Source: Gammaproteobacteria bacterium
GTDB taxonomy: Bacteria > Pseudomonadota > Gammaproteobacteria > DSM-19610
Assembly (NCBI GenBank): GCA_011374975.1
Contig: DRNU01000225.1
Location: 1 to 64,000, forward strand
DNA: 64,000 bases
Reading direction: 5' to 3'
Below, one piece after another: positions 44,789-54,105 of this stretch. Position 1 is the first letter of the stretch; every line of letters starts with the position of its first letter. The notes beneath the pieces were generated by a model. That model did no database searches, was not told where the DNA came from, and saw only the letters and a program-made list of their open reading frames with translations. The translations under genes were made by a program, and so were the position numbers.

Positions 44789-45061
44789 ATGAATAAAGCT
44801 GAATTAATAGAAGCCGTTGCCAGTTCCGCAGATCTTTCCAAAGCAGACGCGACCCGGGCGGTGGATGCCGTGGTTGATAACATCACCGAGACCCTGCGCA
44901 AGGGCGACTCCGTGACACTGGTCGGCTTCGGAACCTTCGAGGTTCGTTCGCGCGCCGCGCGTGCCGGTCGCAATCCGCAGACCGGCGAGACGATCCAGAT
45001 CAAGGCCTCCAAGGCGCCTGCTTTCAAAGCTGGCAAAGCATTCAAGGATGCCGTAAACTAG
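44789..45061 (+). CDS. hupB: DNA-binding protein HU-beta
   Basis: HU is a small dimeric nucleoid protein that bends DNA without sequence preference. At 90 residues it has the standard length, with N-terminal [11 protein letters not shown], the GFGTFEVR strand and the DNA-wrapping arm [13 protein letters not shown]. It has its own upstream region after the lon terminator, matching lon-hupB-ppiD in E. coli and Pseudomonas. Confidence 0.97.
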   Translation: MNKAELIEAVASSADLSKADATRAVDAVVDNITETLRKGDSVTLVGFGTFEVRSRAARAGRNPQTGETIQIKASKAPAFKAGKAFKDAVN

Positions 45062-45073
45062 CGCGCTTTCCTG

Positions 45074-45149
45074 GGGTGCTTAGCTCAGCTGGGAGAGCGT
45101 CGCCCTTACAAGGCGAATGTCGGGGGTTCGATCCCCTCAGCACCCACCA
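45074..45149 (+). tRNA. tRNA-Val(UAC)
   Basis: This is a 76-base cloverleaf with acceptor GGGTGCT/AGCACCC, anticodon loop CTTACAA with anticodon TAC, T-loop TTCGATC and encoded CCA. It starts 13 bases after hupB. Confidence 0.95.
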
Positions 45150-45156
45150 GGGTTTT

Positions 45157-45233
45157 GGAGCGGTAGTTCAGCTGGTTAGAATACCGGCCTGTCACGCCGG
45201 GGGTCGCGGGTTCGAGTCCCGTCCGCTCCGCCA
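45157..45233 (+). tRNA. tRNA-Asp(GUC)
   Basis: This is a 77-base cloverleaf with acceptor GGAGCGG/CCGCTCC, anticodon GTC in loop CTGTCAC, discriminator G and encoded CCA. It lies 7 bases after tRNA-Val. Confidence 0.95.
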
Positions 45234-45240
45234 TCTACCA

Positions 45241-45276
45241 GAACGGGCGTCCGACAGGGCGCCCGTTTTTTTTTAC
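45241..45276 (+). terminator. Intrinsic terminator after tRNA-Val/Asp
   Basis: The stem AACGGGCGTCC pairs with GGGCGCCCGTT (one G-U) around GACA, followed by nine T. It separates the tRNAs from ppiD. Confidence 0.88.
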
Positions 45277-45343
45277 CGGTGCGCGTTACAATAGGCGCCG
45301 TAATTTTTACACTACAACAAGTACGAAACGGGAATACGTTGTC

Positions 45344-47254
45344 ATGTTGCAAGCAATGCGTGAAAAGGTCATGGGGGTTCTGGGCTGGATCGTTATCGGT
45401 CTGATCATTGTCACCTTTGCCCTGTTTGGCCTGGGCTCCTACCTGCAGGACAAGTCGCGGGCCTATGCGGCCAGGGTCAATGACGTGGAGATAACTCCGC
45501 GCGAACTCCAGGAGACCTACCAGCAGCAGCGTGCACGGATGGAACAGATGCTGGGCGATGCCTTTGACCCGGCATTGATCGACGAGGACAAGCTGAAGAG
45601 CCGTGCCCTGGAAGCGCTGATTGAAAAGCAGCTGCTGTTGCAGGCCTCGCAGGAAGCCGGCATGGCAATCAGTGACCAGTTACTGGCCGCGCGCATCCAC
45701 GCGATTCCTTCTCTCCAGGTCGACGGAAAATTTTCCGATACGGTATACCGGAACATGCTGACCCGGCAGGGGCTTGTTGCCGCTGAATTTGAAGCGTCGG
45801 TCAGGGCCGAATTGCAGGCGCAGCAGCTGATGAACGGTTTGTCGCAAACCACGTTCGTGACTGCTGAAGAAGTGGATAATGCGTACCGCCTGCAGGAACA
45901 GAAACGTGATTTCAGCTACATCGTTGTTGCCGCGGAACCGTTCAAGGCGGGAATCGAGCTCAGTGATGAGCAGATACAGGCCTATTACGACCAGCACAAG
46001 GCAGAATTTACCGTGCCGGAGCGCGTGCGCCTGTCCTACTTGCGATTGAATGGTGACGTGCTCGGCGAGGCTGTCGAAGTCAGTGAAGACGATCTGCTGG
46101 CCCACTACGAGGAAAGAAAACAGTCGCTGCTGACCCGGGAGCAGCGACGTGCCAGCCATATTCTGATCCAGGTGGAGCCGGGTGCCGATGCGGAAACCGT
46201 CAGCAAGGCCAGGGCCGAAGCGGAAAGCCTGTTGCAGAAGATCCACGCGGGCGAGGACTTTGCCGAGCTTGCCAAACAGCACTCCGATGATCCCGGTTCG
46301 GCAGCGCAGGGCGGTGACCTGGGTTTCTTCGAGCGTGGCGTTATGCTGCCGGAATTTGACGAAACCGTATTCACTATGAAAACCGGCGATGTCTCCGGGC
46401 CGGTCAAGACACAGTTCGGTTTTCACATCATCAAACTTACCGGTGTGCACGGCAGCAAAATCCCCACGCTGGAAGAAGTGCGTGCCGAACTGGTAAAAGA
46501 ACTGAAACAGCGCCGTATCGATGACATGTTTTACGAGCAGCTGGAACTGTTGACCGATACCAGTTACGAAACGCCGGATTCTCTCGCGGCAGCGGCAGAT
46601 GCGCTGGGGCTGGAAATACAGACGTCTGACTGGATTACACCGGACAAGGGAACCGGTATCGGCCAGTATCCCAAAGTACGTGCCGCTGCGTTCAGCGATG
46701 ACGTACTGGAAGGCGGTAACAACAGTGAACCTGTCGAGGTCGGCCCTGCCGATGCGATCGTGGTGCGCGTCGAGGAACGGGAGGCTGCACATCCCGCGCC
46801 GCTGGAAGATGTCAGGGATGCCATTGTCAGCAAGCTGAAGCATGAGCTGGCCGCGGAACAGGCGGCAGCCAAAGGTGCCGAACTGCTGCAGAAACTGGCT
46901 GCGGGCGAGTCACTGGAAGCACTGAAAGACCAGGATTATTTCACCTATCGCAATGCCGAGGCTGTTACGCGGGCCGCGTCCGGTTTCGATCCCGAGGTCG
47001 CGCGCGAGGCATTCCGGCTGCAGCGGCCGCCGGAGGGAGGTGCGCAGGACAAGGGTATCCAGCTAACCAGCGGTGATTACGCCGTTATTCACCTGACCGC
47101 GGTGGTCGATGGCGATCCGGCAACCATGCCGGAAAATGTCCGCACCCAGCTGACGCAGGTGTTTGAGAACATGCGTCGCGCAATGATGCTCTCTGTCCTG
47201 GTTGACGACTTGCGCTCACGTGCCGAGATCGTGATTCCGGAAGACACCCAGTAA
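45344..47254 (+). CDS. ppiD: PpiD-type periplasmic folding factor
   Basis: PpiD is anchored in the inner membrane and helps outer-membrane and periplasmic proteins leave the Sec translocon. The 636-residue protein has one N-terminal transmembrane helix (about 13-34), a SurA-like chaperone region, and a parvulin domain (about 265-365) with ASHILIQVEPG and GGDLGFFERGVM. A further C-terminal periplasmic region follows. Its position after hupB matches the family. Confidence 0.93.
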   Translation: MLQAMREKVMGVLGWIVIGLIIVTFALFGLGSYLQDKSRAYAARVNDVEITPRELQETYQQQRARMEQMLGDAFDPALIDEDKLKSRALEALIEKQLLLQASQEAGMAISDQLLAARIHAIPSLQVDGKFSDTVYRNMLTRQGLVAAEFEASVRAELQAQQLMNGLSQTTFVTAEEVDNAYRLQEQKRDFSYIVVAAEPFKAGIELSDEQIQAYYDQHKAEFTVPERVRLSYLRLNGDVLGEAVEVSEDDLLAHYEERKQSLLTREQRRASHILIQVEPGADAETVSKARAEAESLLQKIHAGEDFAELAKQHSDDPGSAAQGGDLGFFERGVMLPEFDETVFTMKTGDVSGPVKTQFGFHIIKLTGVHGSKIPTLEEVRAELVKELKQRRIDDMFYEQLELLTDTSYETPDSLAAAADALGLEIQTSDWITPDKGTGIGQYPKVRAAAFSDDVLEGGNNSEPVEVGPADAIVVRVEEREAAHPAPLEDVRDAIVSKLKHELAAEQAAAKGAELLQKLAAGESLEALKDQDYFTYRNAEAVTRAASGFDPEVAREAFRLQRPPEGGAQDKGIQLTSGDYAVIHLTAVVDGDPATMPENVRTQLTQVFENMRRAMMLSVLVDDLRSRAEIVIPEDTQ

Positions 47255-47281
47255 CAACCCCTGATCACCGGATCTGTCACT

Positions 47282-48562
47282 ATGCGTATCAAACTTCACT
47301 GGCAGATTCTTATTGCCCTGCTGCTGGCAGTCATTGCCGGTCGGCTGAGCGGTACCGACGGCACCTTGCTGGGCATACCGTTGTACCCGGTCTACGTCTT
47401 CATCGGCGCGCTGTTCATGAATGCGCTGAAGATGCTCATCGTTCCGCTCATCATGTCGTCCATTATCACCGGGGTTGCCGGTATCGGCGATTCACGCGGT
47501 CTGGGACGGCTGGGTGGCAAGACCCTGCTGTTCTATATGACCACCAGCCTGCTGGCTATCCTGATCGGCCTGTTGTTCGTGAACCTGCTCAATCCCGGGA
47601 TCGTCAATGGCGAACCGGCTCGCCAGGTGCTGGGGCTGAGCCAGGAAGCGGCGGCCCTGGCCACCGAGAAAGTGCAGGGGCGCTCAGCTTCCGACCTGAC
47701 CGATGTGTTCCTGAGCATGGTGCCGCCCAACGTGGTGGCCGCCGCTGCCGACGGGCAGATGCTGGGGCTGATTTTCTTCAGCCTGCTGTTCGGGTTTTTC
47801 ATGACCCGTATCGATAAAGAGACTGGCAGCCTGCTGGGACGCTTCTGGCAGGGTGTCGCCGACGTCATGATGGGTATCACTACGCTGATCATGAAATTCG
47901 CGCCGCTGGGCGTGTTCGGCCTGGTGGCGAAGACGGTGGCCGGTATCGGCCCCGAGCAGCTCGATGACCTCGCGGTATCGCTGGGCACCTTTACCCTGAG
48001 TGTGTTGCTGGCGCTGGCGGTACATGTGCTTGTGACATTGCCGTTGATGCTGATATTTGTAGCGCGCGTCAACCCGCTGCGACACTACAAGGCCATGATG
48101 CCGGCGCTGCTGACGGCCTTCTCCACGGCGTCTTCATCCGCCACCCTGCCGCTGACCATGGAATGTGTGCAGGACAACGCCAAAGTTTCGACCCGCACCT
48201 CGAGTTTCGTCCTGCCACTCGGTGCCACGGTGAACATGGACGGGACAGCCTTGTACGAGTGCGTCGCGGCAATGTTTATTGCCCAGGCCTACGGGCTGGA
48301 GTTGAGCCTGACTACCCAGTTCACGGTGGTGCTGGTAGCGCTGCTGACTTCGGTCGGTGTGGCGGGTATTCCTGCCGCCAGCCTGGTGGCGATTACCATT
48401 ATTCTCACGACCATCGGGCTGCCCGCCGAGGCCATCGGTCTGATCCTGGCAGTGGATCGCATACTGGATATGTTCCGCACCTCGGTGAACGTGTTCAGCG
48501 ATTCCTGTGGCGCGGTGATTATCGCCCGCAGCGAAGGCGAGCAGGGTATCCTGAAAGGCTGA
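47282..48562 (+). CDS. Dicarboxylate/amino acid:cation symporter (DAACS)
   Basis: This is a secondary transporter that takes up C4-dicarboxylates or acidic amino acids with protons or sodium. The 426-residue inner-membrane protein has the family signatures: the serine-rich SSSATLPLTM hairpin and NMDGTALYE in the substrate site. GltP, DctA and related members share these motifs, so the exact substrate cannot be given. It starts 27 bases after ppiD and ends at a palindromic repeat. Confidence 0.9.
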   Translation: MRIKLHWQILIALLLAVIAGRLSGTDGTLLGIPLYPVYVFIGALFMNALKMLIVPLIMSSIITGVAGIGDSRGLGRLGGKTLLFYMTTSLLAILIGLLFVNLLNPGIVNGEPARQVLGLSQEAAALATEKVQGRSASDLTDVFLSMVPPNVVAAAADGQMLGLIFFSLLFGFFMTRIDKETGSLLGRFWQGVADVMMGITTLIMKFAPLGVFGLVAKTVAGIGPEQLDDLAVSLGTFTLSVLLALAVHVLVTLPLMLIFVARVNPLRHYKAMMPALLTAFSTASSSATLPLTMECVQDNAKVSTRTSSFVLPLGATVNMDGTALYECVAAMFIAQAYGLELSLTTQFTVVLVALLTSVGVAGIPAASLVAITIILTTIGLPAEAIGLILAVDRILDMFRTSVNVFSDSCGAVIIARSEGEQGILKG

Positions 48563-48566
48563 TATT

Positions 48567-48619
48567 TGTGGGAGCGGCTTTCCAGCCGCGATAATCGCGG
48601 CTGGAAAGCCGCTCCCACA
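48567..48619. repeat. REP-like perfect palindrome
   Basis: Arms of 26 bases (TGTGGGAGCGGCTTTCCAGCCGCGAT and complement) flank a single central base. The GTGGGAGCGGC core is the type of REP sequence common in Pseudomonas and relatives. It lies between two convergent genes. Confidence 0.85.
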
Positions 48620-48627
48620 TATTAACA

Positions 48628-49413
48628 TTAGCCCAGCGGCGGCATGCCGGTGGTGTTATAGCCGGCATCCACGTAGGTCACTTCACCGGTAATGCCCGAA
48701 GCCAGGTCCGAGCACAGGAATGCGGCGGTATTACCCACTTCATCGATCGTCACATTGCGCCGCAGCGGTGCGGTCTTTTCCATCAGGTCCAGCATCTTGC
48801 GGAAATTGGTGATACCGGCGGCGGCCAGGGTGCGGATCGGCCCCGCGGAGATGGCGTTGACGCGGATACCGTCCGGCCCGAGGCTCTGTGCCATGTAGCG
48901 CACGTTGGCTTCCAGGCTGGCCTTGGCCAGGCCCATGACATTGTAGTTGGGCATGGTCTTCTCGGCGCCGTAGTAGCTCAGCGTCAGCAGCGAACCGTCG
49001 CGACCCTCCATCATGCGGCAACCGGCCTTGGCGAGCGCGGAAAAGCTGTAGGAGCTGATTTCATGCGCGACGCGGAAGCCTTCGCGGCTGACCGATTCGA
49101 GGTAGTCGCCTTCCAGCTCGGTGCGGGGTGCGAAAGCCACCGAGTGGACGATAATATCGAGATGATCCCAGTAATTGTCGAGGTGGTCGAAAACCGCATC
49201 GATTTCCTCGTCATTGGAGACGTCGCAGGGCACGGTGATTTCCGTGCCGCATTCGCCGGCCATTTTCTCCACGCGGTCGCGCAGCCGTTCATTCTGGTAG
49301 GTGAAGGCGAGTTCCGCGCCTTCCCGTTGCATGGCCCTGGCAATGCCCCAGGCAATGGACCGGTTGCTGGCGAGCCCGACGATGAGCGCACGTTTACCGC
49401 TTAGAAATCCCAT
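48628..49413 (-). CDS. fabI: Enoyl-[acyl-carrier-protein] reductase (NADH)
   Basis: FabI does the last reduction in fatty-acid chain elongation. The 261-residue short-chain dehydrogenase has the family cofactor region [13 protein letters not shown], the active-site Tyr/Lys pair in [11 protein letters not shown] and the substrate-loop region [12 protein letters not shown]. It diverges from the peptide-transporter operon and converges with the symporter gene across a REP-like palindrome. Confidence 0.95.
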   Translation of the reverse strand: MGFLSGKRALIVGLASNRSIAWGIARAMQREGAELAFTYQNERLRDRVEKMAGECGTEITVPCDVSNDEEIDAVFDHLDNYWDHLDIIVHSVAFAPRTELEGDYLESVSREGFRVAHEISSYSFSALAKAGCRMMEGRDGSLLTLSYYGAEKTMPNYNVMGLAKASLEANVRYMAQSLGPDGIRVNAISAGPIRTLAAAGITNFRKMLDLMEKTAPLRRNVTIDEVGNTAAFLCSDLASGITGEVTYVDAGYNTTGMPPLG

Positions 49414-49511
49414 GGCTGCTTATGACCTCTGCTGTATGATTCAGAGCGGTACGGTACCGGAAAAAAGCCGCCACTGGAAGACCCTGTGAATCCCGGGGTT
49501 CGCACCCTATA

Positions 49512-51722
49512 ATGCCGGAAATGCGTGCGCCAGAACCGCTGTCTAATCCGCTGAACCCCGTTGCCCGATGGATACTCTTCATCCTGGCCGGCGTTGTGCT
49601 CGCCGCCTGTAACGACCAGCCGTGGAACAGCCCCTATCCGCCGGACCAGGCGGGGGCGAATATTCTTTATTCCTCGTTCAACGCCCGGCCCAAGCACCTC
49701 GACCCCGCGCAATCCTACAGTGCCAACGAAGCGGTGTTTACCGGGCAGATCTACGAGCCGCCGCTGCAATACCATTTCCTGAAGCGCCCCTACCAGCTGG
49801 AGCCGCTGACAGTCACGGAAATGCCGCGCCCCTATTACCTGGATGCCGAAGGCCGGCGTCTCGCTGACGACACGGCCGTCGAGGATATTGCCTTCAGTGT
49901 CTATGACATCAGCATCCGGCCGGGCATCCGTTACCAGCCGCACCCGGCCTTTGCGCGTGACGGGCAGGGTGAGTATGCCTACCACCGGCTGGACGCGGCG
50001 GCCCTGGACGATGTTGAAAACCTGGACGACTTCCCGCTCAGCGGCAGTCGCGAGCTGATTGCCGCCGATTACGTCTACCAGGTCAAACGTCTCGCCCATC
50101 CGCGCCTGCATTCGCCGATATTCGGGCTGATGGCGGACTACATCGCTGGTCTCAAGGACTATGCCGTCACCCTGCGCGAGGCCGACAAGGCACTGCCGGA
50201 AGCCCGCGTGCTCGATCTCAACCAGTATCCCCTCAGCGGCGCACAGGTGCTGGACCGTTACCGTTACCGCATCACCGTGCGCGGCAAGTACCCGCAGTTC
50301 CAGTACTGGCTGGCGATGCCGTTCTTCGCGCCGGTGCCCTGGGAAGCGGATGTGTTCTACAGCCAGCCGGGTATGAAGGAGCGCAACATCAGCCTCGACT
50401 GGTACCCGGTCGGCACCGGCCCCTACATGCTGACGGTGAACAACCCCAACCGCCAGATGGTGCTGGAGCGCAACCCGAACTTTCACGGCGAGCGTTACCC
50501 TGACAGCGGAGAAGCCGGGGATGCAGAGGCCGGCTACCTGGACGATGCCGGGCGCGAACTGCCGTTTATCGACAAGGTGATCTACAGCCTGGAGAAAGAG
50601 GCTATTCCGACCTGGAACAAGTTCCTGCAAGGTTACTATGACGCGTCGGGCATCAGTTCCGACAGCTTCGACCAGGCGATCCAGGTCGGCGGGGGCGGTG
50701 ATATTTCACTGACGCCCGATCTGAAGGCCAGGGGTGTGCACCTGAATACCGCCGTTTCCACCTCGGTCTACTATATGGGCTTCAACATGCTCGACCCGGT
50801 GGTGGGGGGCGACAGCGAACGCGCCCGCCTGCTGCGCCGTGCCATTGCCATCGCCATGGACTACGAGGAATACATATCCATTTTTGCCAACGGCCGCGGC
50901 ATCCCGGCACAGAGTCCGTTGCCGCCGGAGATATTCGGTTTCCGTGAAGGGCAGGCCGGTATCAATAATTACGTCTATGCCTGGACGGAGCGCGGCCCGC
51001 AACGCAAGCCGATCGCGGAAGCGCGCCGCCTGCTCGCCGAAGCCGGTTATCCCGACGGGCGCGATATCAAGACCGGCAAGCCGCTGGTGCTGTACCTGGA
51101 TGCCACCGGCGGCGGTCCCGACGATTCGGCGCGCCAGAACTGGATACGCAAGCAGTTCGACAAACTCGATATCCAGCTGCAGATCCGTAACACCGACTAC
51201 AACCGTTTCCAGGACAAAATGCTGAAGGGCAGGGCGCAGATTTTCCAGTGGGGGTGGAATGCCGATTACCCCGACCCGGAGAATTTCCTGTTCCTGCTGT
51301 ACGGCAAGAACATCAAGTTCAAACACAACGGCGAGAACGCGGCCAACTATAAAAACCCCGAGTACGACCGCCTGTTCGAACAGATGAAGAACATGGAAAA
51401 CGGTCCGCAGCGCCAGCAGATCATCGACCGCATGATAGAGATCCTGCGCCACGATGCGCCCTGGGTATTCGGTTTTCATCCCAAGCAGTTTGTGCTGTAC
51501 CACGCCTGGTATTTCAACGCCAAGAGCAACCTGATGGCCAACAATACCCTGAAATACCGGCGCATCGACCCGCAACTGCGCGAGCAGCGACGTCATGAAT
51601 GGAACCAGCCGGTACTCTGGCCGCTGGGTCTTGTCGCGTTGTTGCTGGTCCTGATGGTGGTCCCGGCAGTGGTCAGTTACCGGCGCCACGAAAACCGGCG
51701 CGTGCAGACGGTGCAGTCCTGA
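49512..51722 (+). CDS. Peptide ABC transporter substrate-binding lipoprotein with C-terminal membrane helix
   Basis: This is a large (736-residue) family 5 solute-binding protein, the kind that captures peptides for ABC import. The N-terminus has a signal peptide with lipobox LAAC (about residue 37). The body shows the family pattern NPNFHGERYPD and IFQWGWNADYPDPENFLF. Unusually, residues about 699-721 form a hydrophobic helix followed by Arg-rich residues, so the protein looks anchored at both ends. It is the first of four overlapping transporter genes arranged as in yejABEF. Confidence 0.88.
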   Translation: MPEMRAPEPLSNPLNPVARWILFILAGVVLAACNDQPWNSPYPPDQAGANILYSSFNARPKHLDPAQSYSANEAVFTGQIYEPPLQYHFLKRPYQLEPLTVTEMPRPYYLDAEGRRLADDTAVEDIAFSVYDISIRPGIRYQPHPAFARDGQGEYAYHRLDAAALDDVENLDDFPLSGSRELIAADYVYQVKRLAHPRLHSPIFGLMADYIAGLKDYAVTLREADKALPEARVLDLNQYPLSGAQVLDRYRYRITVRGKYPQFQYWLAMPFFAPVPWEADVFYSQPGMKERNISLDWYPVGTGPYMLTVNNPNRQMVLERNPNFHGERYPDSGEAGDAEAGYLDDAGRELPFIDKVIYSLEKEAIPTWNKFLQGYYDASGISSDSFDQAIQVGGGGDISLTPDLKARGVHLNTAVSTSVYYMGFNMLDPVVGGDSERARLLRRAIAIAMDYEEYISIFANGRGIPAQSPLPPEIFGFREGQAGINNYVYAWTERGPQRKPIAEARRLLAEAGYPDGRDIKTGKPLVLYLDATGGGPDDSARQNWIRKQFDKLDIQLQIRNTDYNRFQDKMLKGRAQIFQWGWNADYPDPENFLFLLYGKNIKFKHNGENAANYKNPEYDRLFEQMKNMENGPQRQQIIDRMIEILRHDAPWVFGFHPKQFVLYHAWYFNAKSNLMANNTLKYRRIDPQLREQRRHEWNQPVLWPLGLVALLLVLMVVPAVVSYRRHENRRVQTVQS

Positions 51723-52699
51723 TGTTTGCCTATATCATCCGCCGCACCCTGTATGCCATCCCGATCCTGATCGGCGTGAACATGATCACCTTCGTGCTGT
51801 TCTTCGTGGTGAACAGTCCCGATGACGTGGCGCGCATGAACCTGGGCATGAAACACGTTACCCCCGAGGCAATCGAAAAGTGGAAGGCCGATCACGGTTA
51901 CGACCAGCCGCTGCTGTATAACGCCGACGCGCCGGGTGTCGAGCGCCTCACCGATACCATATTCTTCGAGAAGTCCGTCAAGCTGTTCGCGTTTGAGTTC
52001 GGTTCCTCGGATGCCGGGCGTGACATCGGTGCGGATATCAGCGAGCGCATGTGGCCGAGCCTGGCCATTGCCGTGCCGACGCTGCTGCTGGGCCTGCTGG
52101 TGCACGTCAGCTTCGCCATGCTGCTGGCCTTTTTCCGCGGCACCTACCTCGACCTGTCCGGCGTTATCCTGTGCGTGGTGCTGATGTCGATATCCGGCCT
52201 ATTCTACATCATCGCCGGGCAGTACCTGTTCAGCAAACTGTTCCACCTGGTGCCGGTATCCGGCTACGAGCCGGGCTGGCAGGCCTGGCGTTTCGTTCTG
52301 CTGCCGGTACTGATCGGCGTGTTTTCCGGGCTGGGGGCCAGCGGGCGCTGGTACCGCACCATTTTCCTGGAAGAGATCAACCGCGATTATGTGCGCACCG
52401 CGCGCGCCAAGGGCCTGCCGGAACTGCGCCTGTTGTTCAGGCATGTGCTGAAGAATGCCATGGTACCGATCCTGACCGGCGTGGTGGTGATATTGCCGTT
52501 GCTGTTCATGGGCAGTCTGATCATGGAGTCCTTCTTCGGGATTCCCGGCCTCGGCAGCTACACCATCGAGGCAATCCAGAAACAGGACTTCGCCATCGTG
52601 CGCGCCATGGTGTTCCTGGGCTCGGTGCTGTACATCATCGGCCTGTTGCTGACCGACCTGTCCTACACGCTGGTCGACCCGAGGATACGCCTGTCATGA
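51722..52699 (+). CDS. Peptide ABC transporter permease (YejB/DppB-like)
   Basis: This is a 325-residue inner-membrane permease of the DppB/OppB type, starting MFAYIIRRTLYAIPILIGVN, with about six hydrophobic segments and the EAA-like coupling loop REINRDYVRTARAKGLPE (written here as EEINRDYVRTARAKG in the protein). The start overlaps the stop of the binding-protein gene by one base (TGATG), so earlier in-frame codons are rejected. It pairs with the next permease. Confidence 0.9.
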   Translation: MFAYIIRRTLYAIPILIGVNMITFVLFFVVNSPDDVARMNLGMKHVTPEAIEKWKADHGYDQPLLYNADAPGVERLTDTIFFEKSVKLFAFEFGSSDAGRDIGADISERMWPSLAIAVPTLLLGLLVHVSFAMLLAFFRGTYLDLSGVILCVVLMSISGLFYIIAGQYLFSKLFHLVPVSGYEPGWQAWRFVLLPVLIGVFSGLGASGRWYRTIFLEEINRDYVRTARAKGLPELRLLFRHVLKNAMVPILTGVVVILPLLFMGSLIMESFFGIPGLGSYTIEAIQKQDFAIVRAMVFLGSVLYIIGLLLTDLSYTLVDPRIRLS

Positions 52700-54105
52700 T
52701 GTGGGTACTGCTGTGGACCGACGCCCTGGTGTTCGCGCTGGTTGCCGTCATCGTTACCTTTGTCCTGTACGCCCGCAAGCATGAACACATGCGCGCGCCC
52801 TGGCGCGAAGTGGTGCGCGGGCGTATCGCGGTGGCCGCGCTGGTGGTGTTGATGACCTATACCGTGACCGGGTTGCTCGATTCGGTGCACTTCCGCAAGG
52901 CGCTGCCCATGCAGGACGGTCAGCAGGAGGTCCAGTATGCCGGTGACGTGGTCAGCCTGCTCGACGGCCTGCTGGGTGACCTGGCGACACAGGTGGAAAA
53001 AACCTACTCCGCGCCATTCGCAACCACGCTGTATACGCGTGAGACAGTGATTGCCGAAGACGGCACGCAGCAACGCATTTTCCCTCGCCTCAAGTATGGC
53101 GGGGCACACCTCGCCGACCCTGTCTCCGAAAGGGTCGGCGATATCGCCCTGCGGTCACTGCGCGCGCTGGGTGAGGCGCTGCTGATTATATTGCTGCTGT
53201 ATGCGCTGCTGTCGGCCTGGCTGGGTCGGCGCTGGAATACGGGTAGCGCCGCGGCCGCGCTGCGCATGCTGCGCGGGGAGACGGACGTGCCCTGGCGCAC
53301 GGCCCTTGTCACGCTGTTCGTGTTCGTGTTCCTTGCCGCACTGATCGTCAACCTCGCCAGTGTCTGGCACGTGTTCGGCACCGACAAGGTCGGCAAGGAC
53401 GTGCTCTACCAGACCATCAAGAGTATCCGCACCGGGCTGGTGATCGGCACCCTGACCACCCTGGTGATGCTGCCGTTTGCCGTGTTCCTGGGCATGATGG
53501 CGGGTTACTTCCGCGGCTGGGTGGATGACGTCATCCAGTACCTCTATACCACGCTCAATTCCATCCCCGGCGTGTTGCTGATCGCGGCTTCGGTGCTGAT
53601 GATGCAGGTCTACATGGATACCCATCCGGAACTGTTCGAGACCATGGAGGAACGTGCCGACCTGCGCCTGCTGTTCCTGTGCCTGATCCTCGGCATCACC
53701 AGCTGGACCGGCCTGTGCCGCCTGCTGCGCGGCGAGACCCTGAAGCTGCGTGAACTGGAATACGTACAGGCGGCCGATGCCTTCGGCGTGGCCAAGGCCA
53801 CCATACTGATGCGCCACCTGCTGCCCAATCTCATGCACCTGGTCCTGATTGCAGTGGTCATCGACTTCAGCGGCCTGGTGCTGGCCGAGGCGGTGCTGTC
53901 CTACGTCGGTGTCGGTGTCGACGCCACCACCATGAGCTGGGGCAACATGATCAACCGCGCGCGGCTGGAGATGGCGCGTGAACCGATGGTGTGGTGGTCG
54001 CTGCTGGCGGCCTTCAGTTTCATGTTCATGCTGGTGCTGGCGGCCAACCTGTTCGCCGACGCGGTGCGGGATGCCTTCGATCCTCGTTTACGGGCGCAAC
54101 GATAA
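52696..54105 (+). CDS. Peptide ABC transporter permease with large periplasmic insertion (YejE/DppC-like)
   Basis: This is a 469-residue permease, longer than the roughly 300-340 residues usual for DppC or YejE. Transmembrane segments near 7-27 and 48-66 are followed by a soluble stretch of about 90 residues (68-155) before the standard permease core begins. The core has the coupling loop [21 protein letters not shown]. The start is the first of two ATG codons overlapping the previous stop (ATGA). It ends in a TAATG overlap with the ATPase gene. Confidence 0.88.
   Translation: MMWVLLWTDALVFALVAVIVTFVLYARKHEHMRAPWREVVRGRIAVAALVVLMTYTVTGLLDSVHFRKALPMQDGQQEVQYAGDVVSLLDGLLGDLATQVEKTYSAPFATTLYTRETVIAEDGTQQRIFPRLKYGGAHLADPVSERVGDIALRSLRALGEALLIILLLYALLSAWLGRRWNTGSAAAALRMLRGETDVPWRTALVTLFVFVFLAALIVNLASVWHVFGTDKVGKDVLYQTIKSIRTGLVIGTLTTLVMLPFAVFLGMMAGYFRGWVDDVIQYLYTTLNSIPGVLLIAASVLMMQVYMDTHPELFETMEERADLRLLFLCLILGITSWTGLCRLLRGETLKLRELEYVQAADAFGVAKATILMRHLLPNLMHLVLIAVVIDFSGLVLAEAVLSYVGVGVDATTMSWGNMINRARLEMAREPMVWWSLLAAFSFMFMLVLAANLFADAVRDAFDPRLRAQR

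Noticed and set aside
52051-52695. Upstream extension of the second permease gene
   Set aside because: The in-frame extension overlaps the first permease gene completely; the overlapping ATG at 52696 gives a normal N-terminal membrane helix.
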